Positions 1 to 10,840 of a DNA stretch of 64,000 nucleotides are shown one piece after another. The DNA is from Blumeriella jaapii (lineage: Eukaryota > Ascomycota > Leotiomycetes > Helotiales > Drepanopezizaceae). How positions within the stretch are numbered: the stretch's first letter is position 1; each line of letters starts with the position of its first letter. Under the pieces are notes generated by a model. It was not told the DNA's origin and searched no databases. It was given only the letters and a program-made list of their open reading frames with translations. The translations under genes were made by a program, and so were the position numbers. The stretch spans positions 1 to 64,000 of the forward strand of contig VWND01000080.1 of the NCBI GenBank assembly GCA_009599575.1. Direction: 5' to 3'.

Positions 1-1220
1 TTTATAAAAAAAAAATAACTATATATAAGTATTATTTCCGATTAATTAAAACTTAAAAAGCGCTTATAATTTTTTTCGCTAATATATTATATATTTTATT
101 TAACAAGCTTTTAAAATGCATTTCGGCTTTTTATTTCGCTGCTTTAATTATTCGGAATTTCGGAAAACTGTTATTTCGTAATTTATTTTAACGTTTCGAT
201 CGTTTTAAATTTCGTTAATTCCGATCGTATTATAATTATAAAATTCGATATCGCCGATTTTTTAAAAAAAAAAAAAATCAAAGATTTTATCGACGCTATT
301 TTCGATTATTACGTTTTGCTTATATTCGTATATAATTCGGAAATAATCGAAGCTTATTTGCAATTATATTACGACGCTAAACTAATTAAAACCATTTAGA
401 AAAATCCAGTTTTTTCGTATTTCAGCGCGTTTAAAACGGTGGCCTTAGCTATTTTATCGAATTACGAAACCGAAAGCTATAAAATAAAAAATAAAATAAT
501 TTTTATTAATTTTTCGACTAAGCAAAAAGTTTTCGTTAAATTTAAAATCTAAAAAACCGACGGCGCGATATTAATTTATTCGAATAATTATACGATATAA
601 AAATATAAAAATTATTTCGAAAACAACGTTTCGATAAATAATTTAATATTATTTGTTTTGCAACGAAAGTAATTATAATATTTTCGGTGGTTTCGATTAC
701 AAACGACTACTTTCGAATTATTTCGTAAAATAATTTTTTTTACAAATTTCGAAGCTTTTTTAAAAGCATTCGTCGATAAACAATTATAATTCGATTTATT
801 AGTTTTACGCGAAGCAAAAGCGTTAATCGGTTTTAATTACGATAAATTAATCGATTATTTTTACGATTTTAATATAAAATTTTTTAACGTTTTTTACAAA
901 GCGTAAAATTATATACAAAAACTGAAATTTATTATTTACGAAAAAAAATCGTAAAAAATCTTCGTCGCCGCGACGCTTAATAATATTATCGACGAAAAAG
1001 CTATCAAAACGTTTGTACGTTAAAACGATATTTCGATTAACGTTTTATTTAGCTATTTTTTAAAAAAACGAAATAAACAAAATAATTTAAACGATAAGCG
1101 AAACGCTATTTTTTCGCAAAAGCTAATAGCAAAAAAGCCAAAAACGGATTAAAAAATTAAAAAAGCGTAAAATTAAAAAATTCGGTTTATAATTAATTGG
1201 TTTTTAAATTATATAAAATA
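1..1220 (+). pseudogene. Big-A unassigned 3' region, C-terminal part (copy V)
   Basis: Degenerate coding sequence equivalent to the last 1.2 kb of the extra region described for copy I. The plus-strand reading contains the family-wide stretch FDIADFL (around 240-270), then DYFYDFN (around 850-875) and a basic tail with clustered Lys near 1080-1180. It is broken by TAA/TAG codons at positions where other copies show Trp or Gln codons. I do not recognise the protein. The segment around 720-1020 has the spacing of hydrophobic and aromatic residues seen in retrotransposon capsid domains, but this is weak. Confidence 0.5.
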
Positions 1221-1298
1221 AATTAAATTATATTTATTAAAATAATATTTTTTTTTAATCGTAATTAAAAACGATTACGTATATTATTTGAAATAAAA

Positions 1299-1565
1299 TA
1301 TAAAACGGTAATACTTTGTATTAATAAAAATTAATAGTTTTAGTTATAATCGAGGCATGGATTTTTTCGAGACTTTTTGCTATTAACTATTTTTAACAGA
1401 TATAAAAGCAAAGCATTCTTTTAGATAATATTATAAATACGCAGTTTAATTTATATTTTTATTTTTTTTTTTTTTTCTTTTTTCAATCTTTTTTAAAAAT
1501 TTCCTAGATTATTTTATTTATCGATATATGGCCGTATCAGTCTGGTTTTTTTATCTACTTTTATA
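1299..1565 (+). repeat. Big-A 3' LTR (copy V)
   Basis: 267-bp LTR. It begins TATAAAACGG, a mutated form of the family TGTAAAACGG, and ends CTTTTATA, a mutated form of CTTTTACA. An internal TATA box (TATAAAAG) lies near 1399, as in every other LTR of this family. Confidence 0.88.
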
Positions 1566-1599
1566 ATATTATTCGCATATTTTACGAAAACTATTTTTT

Positions 1600-3359
1600 A
1601 TGCATTTTATTATTTGCTATTTTTTGTATTATTTACTTTTTTCGTTATTCTGAACGAATGCCTGTTTAAATAATTATAATTTATTAAAAAAACAATATAC
1701 GGATTTCCGTAACTTTTAAATACAAATATTTTATAATTTCCGTATTTTTTCTTAATTATTTTTTAATAAATATAATACATTTTTTTAATTAATAAACTTA
1801 TCGATATTATATCGTTTCCTAAGCAAAGCGTTGTTAAATTTGATAAATTTATTTTTAATTTATTTTAAAACGAAATTATTATACGCAATTTTTCCGAATT
1901 TAAACAAATATATAATACCGTTATTTTATATTAATAAACAGCTTTCGTAAAAACATTTATAAAACAATTCGATATAATAACTAAAAACGTTAACGAATTT
2001 TTATTCGATTACGAAAATTTTATTAAAACTGAATTCGTTCGCAAAAGCTTTAATTACGATAAATTTCTATTAAATTACGATAACGTTTTAAAAGCTTTCG
2101 CCGAAACAAAAAAAGCTCGAAATAATAAAAAAAAAATAACAAACCGAATTTTGCGCTTTTTGTTAAATCGACGAAAAAAAAATATTTAAAAATACGTTTT
2201 TAGCAAAATCACCGGTATTATTTTATTTCGGCATTTCGCTTGTTTTTTCGAAATTATTATTTTTATTAAAAAAAAAAGTCTAAATATTAAACGCTTATAT
2301 TTTCAAAGCGTAAGCTTTAAAAACCAACAATTTAAAAGCTCGTAGATTTACAAATCTTTTTACAATTGTTTGCAAACTAATCGACGACGTTATATAATCG
2401 CTAAAAAAAATTTTAATCGGCTGCGAAATTTTAAATTTAATTTTTTTTTTAAAACAAAAAACTAAGCGTTGTTAAATACGGCATTTTTATACCGAAAACA
2501 AAAACGACGCTATTTCGATATTTTAAAATTACAACGACGAAAAAAACGAAAAAGCTAATATTATTTTCGTTTAATTCGAAAAAATATATGCGATAATAAT
2601 TAATACTTTTAAAATAGCTAAAACAATTCGGCGATTTTTATTTTTAATTATCGAAAACGAATCCGAAAACGAAATTAAAAGCGTAATAGCAAATAATCGC
2701 TTATTCGAATATAAAAAATTTATTATATTTATAAAAACGATTCCGAAAAAAATAAAAACAAAAAACGTAAAAAAGCGCGCCGATATTTTCGAAACTTTTT
2801 TTATTCGAAAAAAAAAATTATTCGCGTCGTTAATAAAAAAAGCACCGCGAATAAAAACAACCGGAAATCGACGCCGAATTATAGCTTTTAAGCTAATTAA
2901 TAAAAAACGCGACGATTTTATAAAATCAAATTTAAAAAACCCCGGCATTTCGAAAAAAAAAAAAATCTAAACGATTTTAAATTTGATTTTTCGAAATTAA
3001 ATACGCAAATACTAAAAATGCTTATTGCGTTTAAAAACGTCGTATTATTACCGCTAATATTTCAGATTTTAATAAAAGTATTTAAAATTTCGATTATTAT
3101 ACGATTCGACCGAAAAAATTTAAAAAAAAATATCGAAATCATTGCGGAAAAAATTATATAAAAAATACAAAATCAAATTATTTTATTTAAAACTTTCGTT
3201 TTCGACGACGTTACGATTCAAAAGTTTTATTTCGATATTTTTATATAAAAATTAAATAAATCCGTCAGCTTTTTTTTTTTTGCTTCGAACGAAAATTAAA
3301 TAATTTTTTTTCGAAAAATTATAAATATAATACGCCGAAACAAATAAAAAAACTTTTAA
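1600..3359 (+). pseudogene. Big-A unassigned 3' region, N-terminal half (copy II)
   Basis: Matches 10840-12600 of copy I and 43650-45500 of copy III. The plus-strand reading gives short open stretches such as FVKTEFV and a Lys/Arg-rich section near 2700-2890 (RLFEYKKF, KKRADI). Stops at former Gln/Trp codons break it. An open minus-strand frame of 125 codons (2571-2948) recurs in copy III at 44715-45092, so the coding strand is not formally settled. I favour plus because it is collinear with gag-pol and reads as a charged soluble protein, whereas the minus reading is mostly Phe and Ile. Confidence 0.45.
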
Positions 3360-3633
3360 TATAAAACGGTAATATTTTGTATTAATAGGAATTGATAATT
3401 TTAGCTATAATCGAGGCATAAACTTTTTCGAGACCTTTTGCTATTAACTATTTTCAACAGGTATAAAAGCAAAATATTCTTTTAAATAATATTATAAGCA
3501 CGCAATTTAATTAATATTTTTATTTATTTTTCTTTTTCTTTTTTTTTTTTTCTTTTTTTTCTAAGAATTTTTTAAATTATTTTATTTACCGATATATAGC
3601 CGTATTAATTTGATTTTCTTATTTATTTTTATA
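3360..3633 (+). repeat. Big-A 5' LTR (copy I)
   Basis: Begins TATAAAACGG and ends TTTTTATA. The TATA box TATAAAAG is at about 3462-3469, and several long T runs follow it. It is slightly longer (274 bp) than the usual 267 because of the T runs. Confidence 0.9.
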
Positions 3634-4409
3634 TTTAATAATTTACGCAAAAATTTAAATTTCGGTATTTCGTTTTTATATATTCGCCGATATATTTTTC
3701 AAATTCGCAATTAAAATCGATTTCGATATTTCGCCATTACGGCTTAAAAAACCTTTTATATAATATTATTCGCAATTGTATTATATAAAAGACTTTTAAT
3801 AGCTTTTTTTATTTTGCGTATAATTATTAAATTATAAAAATGCAATATATTTCAAAAACGTTTAAAATTACGATTAAGCAATTTTAAACCGTGCGAAATT
3901 CAAAAAGCGAAAATCGCTTTTTTGTTTAAAAATAACAAATCGAATATTAATTCGTACGCTTCGACCGCTGCGCTCGGCCTTTTTGAATTAAATCTTTTTT
4001 GGGTTTTTTAAACGCCTGGCGAAAACTTAACTTTTTGATTTTGCGCTTTGTAATTATAATAATTATAATTTGCGGCTTTTTATTAAAAATAATAAGAAAA
4101 TAACTGTACGTATATTAGCCTGAACTACGGAATATCGAAACCGTAAATCATACAGCAATATTATATCAATTTAATTAATTTATTAAAAAACAAATTTTTT
4201 AATATATTATTTAAATATTTGAACGTAATTTTATTTTATTTAATTTTTTCAAAAAGCACAAAAACTTTTTTAATAACTTTTTTATTAAAAACGATTTTTT
4301 TTATATTAAAAACTTTTAATTTGCAATTCCAAAAAATATTTATTTATTTAATTCAAACTTTACTAATATTTTCGCTAATATTATAAACAACGACGCTTTT
4401 CGTTTTTTT
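3634..4409 (+). other. Big-A leader between 5' LTR and gag (copy I)
   Basis: About 780 bp with no convincing gene, conserved in copies III (18845-19613) and IV (26188-26957). It begins TTTAATAATTTACGCA directly after the LTR, where a primer-binding site is expected; I could not match it to a specific tRNA. A relatively GC-rich block near 3957-4020 (GCTTCGACCGCTGCGCTCGG) survives in all three copies and may be structural. It presumably holds packaging and priming signals, which is an inference. Confidence 0.6.
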
Positions 4410-5850
4410 ATGCGAGGCCGCATGCTTTTCCCTGGCTCTTTTAATACACCCTTATTTAATAGCGCTAATATTATCGATTTTATCGAAAAATATAAAAAAA
4501 TCTGTAAAAATTTCGGAATTTTTAAAATTAAAATATTCGATAAACCTTTTCGTTATTATAATTTAATTATTAAAAATATTATTAAATCGATAAATAAATA
4601 AAAGGCTATTAAAGTTCGAAATTAGCGTAAATTAATTAAAGCTTTGAAATCGGAATTCCGAAACTACGATCGTTAGCAAATTCGCGATATTATCGCTTTT
4701 TTTAAACAATTTGTTATAATAATTCGCTAAATTAAAAAACTCAAAGCTTATTATTATATTTATACGAAAGTTTTTAACGTTTTCGTTAATAAAAAAATTT
4801 TAAGCGAAATTAAACAAAAAAAATTATTTTTATTTGGCTTTTTAATTAATATTCGCAATAAAACTATTAAGCATTTTAAAATTAATAAATAAAATTTTAA
4901 AATCTTCGATTAGTATTTTAAATTTGTAAAATTCGTTTTTAAACAAAACCAAAGCGAATGTATTATTAAAGCTATAAACTAAAAGAAATTTTCCTTTTTT
5001 ATTTATAAAAAAAACGTAGAAGCTTTAATATAAAAATATGCCCAGCTATTAAAAATTACCGAAATCGCTAAAAAACAACTAATTATTATATTATTTAATC
5101 GTTTTGCAAAATTTACAAATTTGAAAAAGCTTAATAAAAATATCGAAATTTTCGTATTAAAATTTACCGATATTAAAATTTAAAAATTTCAAAGCAAAAT
5201 CTAAAATTTTATATAATAGCAGAAAAAACTTTTTTACGTTAATTCGAATAATAAAAACGATTAAAATAGCTTTTATAATAATTATTTTTTTTAAAATACG
5301 CGAAGCGATCAGTCTCGCCAAATTATCGTAAAAATAATAGCTGTTTAATAGCAATTTTCTTATATTAACGATTAAAATCAGCGAAATATTAATTATAATA
5401 ACGAATATTAAAAAAAAAAAAAAAAAAACAACGCGGAAATTAAAATCGCGATTATTAAAATAATAAAAATAATTATTAAAACAAATTTCGTAGCCCTAAG
5501 TATAAATTTTATAATAATAAAAAAATTTACTGCGAAAAATGTTATATTCGTTTTAAATGCAAAATATTTAATTTTTGTATAAATAATAATATTTGTTATA
5601 TTAATAAATATAAAACGATTTGCTTCGACCGACGAAAGCAGAAATAAGCCTTTTTAATAAAGCTGAAAATCAAAGCTGGTTAAATATTATTCGTTTAAAA
5701 ATAAAAAATACGAAATAAAACGATTATTTAAAAAACAAAAAAAATATAAAAACGATTTTTATTAATAAAAAAAAACATATTTTAAAAAGCGTATTAATTA
5801 AAAAAAAAACCTTTATTTTAAACGTAAATAAAATTTAAATATATAAATAA
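4410..5850 (+). pseudogene. gag: Big-A gag (copy I), decayed
   Basis: Encoded the structural particle protein. The start is the ATG at 4410 (MRGRMLFPGSF...), conserved at 19614 and 26958. The first 63 codons are open, including DFIEKYKK, which resembles the start of fungal Ty3/Gypsy Gag capsid domains. A TAA then follows at a position where a Trp is expected (after KSIN). The frame resumes with further stops to about 5850. Near 5520-5640 a degenerate Cys/His-type cluster (C-E-K-x-Y-I-R-F-E-C in copy IV) is a probable nucleocapsid zinc knuckle with His changed to Tyr. Confident as gag, uncertain in its 3' limit. Confidence 0.75.
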
Positions 5851-6499
5851 AAAACAAATGCGTATATTACTAATGCAATTATCGTATTTACAAATATTAT
5901 AGCTATATAATCAAGCCAGCGAATTATAAAAAAGCAAAATGCTTTTGTTTTATTCGCTAAATTAATTAATATAAAAAAAAACGTTATAATCGAAAAAAAA
6001 AAAAATTTTAAAATTTAAAAAAAAATCGATGAAATTATTAAAAAAGCATTTATTATAAAAAAAATTAACGACGATATAAAAAATATCGATACCGATATTC
6101 CGATTTAAATTATTTAGAAAATACCAGCTTTTAAGCGCTTATTATTAATACGAAGCGAAAAATAAATCGATAAATATATTAGTTTCGAAGCCGTCGACGA
6201 AGCTATTAAAAGAATAATAAAACAGAAAATTAAATTAAAATTCAACGATTTATTTAGTATAAAAAAAAAATTCGACAAAATTATTAATAAATAAATTTTT
6301 ATATTAAAAAAAAAACAAAAAAATTAAAATCATTCGAAATAAAAACGATTTTAAATTAAAAAAAAATTAAAAAAAAATTTATAATATCGTAATTAATTTA
6401 GCCGATAAAAAAAAATCTTCGGAAAAAATCAGCTTTTTAGCTTTTATTATAAAAATCCAAAAGTCAAAACGACGAAACTGCTTTTATACGGCTATAAAA

Positions 6500-6840
6500 G
6501 CGCTAAAAATAAAAATTATATTTAAGAAAAATACGACCGCTTTCGTTTTATTCGATAATAAAGCCGAAATCAATTGCATAAATCAGAAAACAGCCGAAGC
6601 TAATAATATTCCGATTATTACCGATAAACGAATAATTTATACGACCGTTAATAAAAATATTATTAAATTTAATAAAATTATACGAAATATAAAAATCGAT
6701 ATTGAAAATATTATTATTTATAAAAACTTTTTAATAATAAAAAAATACTTCTATTTTATTATTTTTGAAATGCTTTAAATTTTAAAAAGTTTCGTTAGTT
6801 TTAAATATATCGAAAACGGCCAGATAAAAGCTTTTTTTTA
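6500..6840 (+). pseudogene. Big-A retropepsin-type protease (copy I), decayed
   Basis: Aspartic protease of the polyprotein. The reading KTTAFVLFDNKAE aligns with the catalytic D-S-G-A-E of retropepsins. The catalytic Asp is kept, but Ser-Gly has become Asn-Lys by G-to-A changes. The same motif is intact in copy IV (29098-29112). Downstream NNIPII and the Tyr-rich segment are shared by the three copies. It is followed by a linker into the RT region. Confidence 0.75.
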
Positions 6841-7039
6841 AAATTAAAACCGATTTTTCTAAAGCCAAATCACCGTCGCCGGCGATAAAATCTTTTTAAT
6901 CGACGTTTTATCGAAAAACAAATAACCGGCTTTGGTTTTAAAACAAACGCTAAATTATAACAAAACCTGGAAAATACTTAATTAAAAGCATTTACGTTAT
7001 TAATCGAAATAGCACCGCGAATAAAATTAATTAATATTA

Positions 7040-8900
7040 ATATTTTTAATTATTAATTCGGAAATAAAAGTTCCGAAAATTTCGTTTTTATATTAAATAA
7101 ATCCGATTCGCATATTTTATTTTTTTATATTAATATCAACACTTTTTATAAGCGCAAAACTAATAAAATACGATTCGTAAATCTTAGTAAATTCGATGGA
7201 AATATTTCCGAAAAAATAAACGATTAATTTAAAAAAAATAAAATAACAAAACTATTTTAATTAATTATTAATAAATTCGAAAAACTTATTACCGGCCGAT
7301 TTTCCAGCTTATTATTTAACAGCCGATTAATAAAAAAACGATTTGATAAATTAATAATCGAAATTTAATTTCTGCCAAAAAAAAAAAAAATATTATACGA
7401 AATTTTACGCAACCGCGAAAAAGCTATAATATTCGATTACCGAAATAAGCTAATTCAGCTTTAATATTACGCTTTATATCGATATTAAAATCGTATTTTA
7501 CAAAGCCTGGCAAAAAAAAACCTTTTCAGTTTTTAAAACTTTTTAAAACAAAATAATCGAAATGCTAAAAAAACGAATTAAGCAAAAAATCTTCGAATTC
7601 TGCCACGGCTTATATAAAAACAAATAATTTATCGTTGCGAAAAAAAAAAAGTATTTATAAATTTATTATCGCAGTCGTCGAAATAAACAAAATAATAATA
7701 CGAAACGCTAACGTGTTATTTAACGTCGATTAATTTTTAAACGAATTCGCAAAATTAACGATCGCTTTTTTTTTCGATTTGTTTTCCGATTACGATTATT
7801 TAATATTTAATTTACGATTTCGAAATATAATAGCAATTTAAATATTAATCGGATTGCTGCGTATAACGAAAGTATTTATAAAAGCTATTAATTCAATCGT
7901 TTAATTCGTGAAAATCGTATATAAAATTCTTATAATTTGTATTTCCGATATTGCTTTATTTTACGTTAACGACGTCGAAATAAAAAGCTTTAAATTATAT
8001 TATAATAATAAAAAAATTCTTTTTGAAATTCGACGTTATATAATAAAATATATTTAAAATATCGATAAAATTATAATTTGTTTCGAAAAAGCCAAAGCTA
8101 TTATTAGCCTTCGATTAAAATTTTGCATATTCGAAATAAATATCGTCGGTTATATAACTAATAATACTAGCCGTTATTTTTAACGAAAAAAAATTAAAAA
8201 AGTCTGCGAATAAAAAAAATGTAAAAATATTACCGAAGCCAAAGCTTTTATTAGCGTTGTGATTTACTACCGTAATTAAATTAAAAACTTTTTTTTAGAA
8301 AAATGCGCTTATTTACGCTACGATAAAAAAAAAAGTCGATTTCGTTTAAAAAAAAAAGTAAAACAAAGCTATAAAAATTTTTAAAAACGACCTTTTATCG
8401 GCCTGATCGCTTATACGGATCGATTATAATCTAAACGCAAAAAAAATTATTTTAATTATCGACGCTAATATTTTCGGTTAAAAAGCGGTATTATAATAAA
8501 TCGACGAAAACAAAAAACGGCATTTTTTACGATTCGAAAACGGCTTATAATTTTTCGTTAAAATACGCTACGATATTATTAAACGAAAATATCGAAGCGC
8601 TTTTAAAATAATAAAAAAAATAAAAAACGAATTATACGACGTATATTTTATTTTAAAAACAAACGCAAAAATCCTTATCGATTAATTAAATAAAAAAGCT
8701 AATAACTTATCAAAAGCGTTTGTTATTAATTAAATAACTTAAATGCGATTTATAAATTTCGAAATCAAATATATTAAAAAAACAATTAATACAGCGGCAA
8801 ACGGCCTTTTTAAACGAAAACGTTTTTATCCGTTTGATTTCGCTGAATAAAACGAATAAAATATCGACGAATAAATCGCTAACGAAATCGGCTGCTTTGT
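7040..8900 (+). pseudogene. Big-A reverse transcriptase and RNase H (copy I), decayed
   Basis: Polymerase core of the pol polyprotein. Recognisable in order: a WFIVAKKK-like segment near 7630, the motif A region (FDLFS.YDY) near 7770-7800, the motif B region (INSVAQFV-like in sister copies) near 7880, and the motif C box reading Y-V-N-D at 7962-7973 in place of Y-V-D-D. RNase H follows, with RYDIIKRKYRSA near 8570-8600 and a TDA/TNA-type segment near 8660. Stops interrupt it throughout. The order and wording match fungal Ty3/Gypsy pol proteins known to me; this comes from memory, not from a search. Confidence 0.82.
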
Positions 8901-8940
8901 TATTTGCGCTTTAGGTTTTATAAAGCCGAAATTATTCGCG

Positions 8941-10400
8941 TTGCTATTTCGGCTGGCACCGCGAATAAAAAATATTAATTTTCGGGCCGAAAAAACATTC
9001 GCGTTATTATTTCGGCTAGCATCGCGAATAAATTTTACCGAAAACGATCGGAATAAGCCGATTAACGACGAAAATAAATTTTTAATCGATAATTACGAAA
9101 CCGAAAACTTTTATTTAATCGCATATTATTTAATTATTTTGTTTAAATTATTTAACGTGTTAAATTATTAGTTTAAATTATTTAAAAACCACGCTTTCGA
9201 TTATATTTTAGCCGATAAAAAATTATATAAAATAAAAAATAATATATATTAAAAACGTTTAATAATAAATAATAAAGCCGATAAGTTTTAAATTATAAAA
9301 AAAGCTTACGAAAAAGTGTTTTATAAAAAAGCTAAAGCCATTTATTACCGAACCAAAAACGATTTTTAATAAAAAAAATACTTTGAAAACTGCAAAGTTT
9401 TCGTTAAAAATTGCATTTTTTATTAAAAACGAAAGTCTGGCCGAAAAAAAAATTTATTATATCCGACGTAATTTTTTGAAATTTAAAAAAAAATCAACCT
9501 CGACGTTATACGCGTATTAATTACCGATCGCGGTTATATATGTTTTATATTCGCTATTAACGATTTATTTAAATAGCTTGAAAAGTGACTTTTCCGAAAC
9601 GCTATTTTCGAAATTATAACGATTTTTTTTTAAAAAAACGTTATATATCGATACGATTTGTTTAGCAAATTAAACGTCGATAATAAATCCGAAAACAAAA
9701 GCGTTATCGAAACCTTTATAAAAAAATACGAAATCCAACGAATTTAAATCTCAGCCTATAATTCGAAAAACAACGGATCCGTAAAACAAAGCTATAGAAA
9801 TATTTTTAACGGCTTTTCAAAAGCTATACGAAAAGATTATAAGCGTTAATCGCGGAAATTTTCAGAAATGCTTTTTGCTATACGCATATATATATACGCT
9901 TTTATTGAAATAATTTTATTTTTTATTTAATACGGCAAAAACGCTCGATTGTTTTTAAAAACAAAATGGCTTATATAAAAGTTTTATAACGTGATTAAAA
10001 TAAAAACGAAAGCAGACCTATTAATAATAAAATTTAAATAACTAAATTACCGCGATATAAATATAAAAAAAATAATTTTAAAAAAAAAAAATATAAAAAA
10101 ACAATTAAAAAAATCTGAAATAAAACCAAAATTTAAAAAAAAACGCTAATTAAAAAAAAAAATCTGGTTTTGGTTTACGACGTCCAGCGCGCTATTAATA
10201 AATCGGCCGATATTAAACTTAATTATAAATAGCTCGGACTTTACGAAATATACGAAACCGAATTAAATAAAAGCTATTACAAGCTTACGAAATTCGATAA
10301 AACAAAACTAAAAAAAACGTTCGCCGCCAACCGGTTAAAACGATTTTACAAAAAAAACTTATAAATTTATTTTTTAAATTCTGATTTAAACAGCGATTCC
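8941..10400 (+). pseudogene. Big-A RNase H-integrase linker and integrase (copy I), decayed
   Basis: Integrase inserts the cDNA into the chromosome. After a linker containing two tandem copies of LLFRLAPRI/LLFRLASRI (8941-9030) comes a degenerate zinc-binding segment (ITKAY.KVFYKK ... NCKVFVKNCIF, 9300-9420). The catalytic core follows (NLDVIRV near 9490-9510; VDNKSENK near 9670-9690, corresponding to the second catalytic Asp; SAYNSKNNGSV near 9750). Near 10210-10240 the reading NYKxLGLYEIYE corresponds to the GPY/F module. The frame ends near 10370. No chromodomain is visible here. Confidence 0.8.
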
Positions 10401-10499
10401 GATTTCAACGAATCCGACGACGATTCCGACCAAAACGATTATATTTTAAAAAAAAAAAACCTTCTGAAAAAATCTAAAAACAACCGGACGATAACCCCG

Positions 10500-10840
10500 C
10501 TGCTAAAAGCATAATTTAAATCGTAATTCCATTTACAACCGAAAAAGAAAAAAATACATACAAAATTATTTATTAATTATTCTATTGTTTTTGTTATTTA
10601 TTATTTTCTTTTTTATTATATACTGTTTTATTATTTTTATTTTGCTTTGCTTATATACAATTTAATTATTCTGTTTTATATATACTATTTATTTTTAAAA
10701 CCTTTTTTTATATTATTTAAAATATTTATTATATTTTTTTTTGTTTAACGATATTTTTGTTTATTAAAACAAAAGCTTTGTATATATTTAAGCCGCATAT
10801 CTGATATATTTATATTGCTCGCACATTTTACGAAAACTAT
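10500..10840 (+). other. AT-rich spacer between integrase and the extra 3' region (copy I)
   Basis: About 340 bp dominated by T/A runs with no supportable reading frame. It is conserved in copies III and IV. Both copy IV (in copy III) and copy V (in copy II) are inserted within or just beside this stretch. It could hold a splice acceptor or internal start for the downstream region, but I see no clear signal. Confidence 0.5.

Larger units (their letters stand above)
1..1565 (+). mobile_element. Big-A copy V, 3' remnant of an 11-kb Ty3/Gypsy LTR retrotransposon
   Basis: This is the right-hand end of a family A element whose left part lies outside the window. It aligns base for base with 13105-14675 of copy I and 46015-47575 of copy III. 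It comprises the end of the unassigned 3' region and one LTR. It interrupts Big-A copy II: sequence after 1565 resumes at the point equivalent to about 10810 in copy I, in the spacer between integrase and the 3' region. The right target duplication would be atat (1566-1569); the left one is off-window. Confidence 0.85.

Noticed and set aside
3957..4020. GC-rich block in the Big-A leader considered as a tRNA-like structure
   Set aside because: I could not fold it into a cloverleaf with a T-arm consensus; it is conserved only as part of the element.
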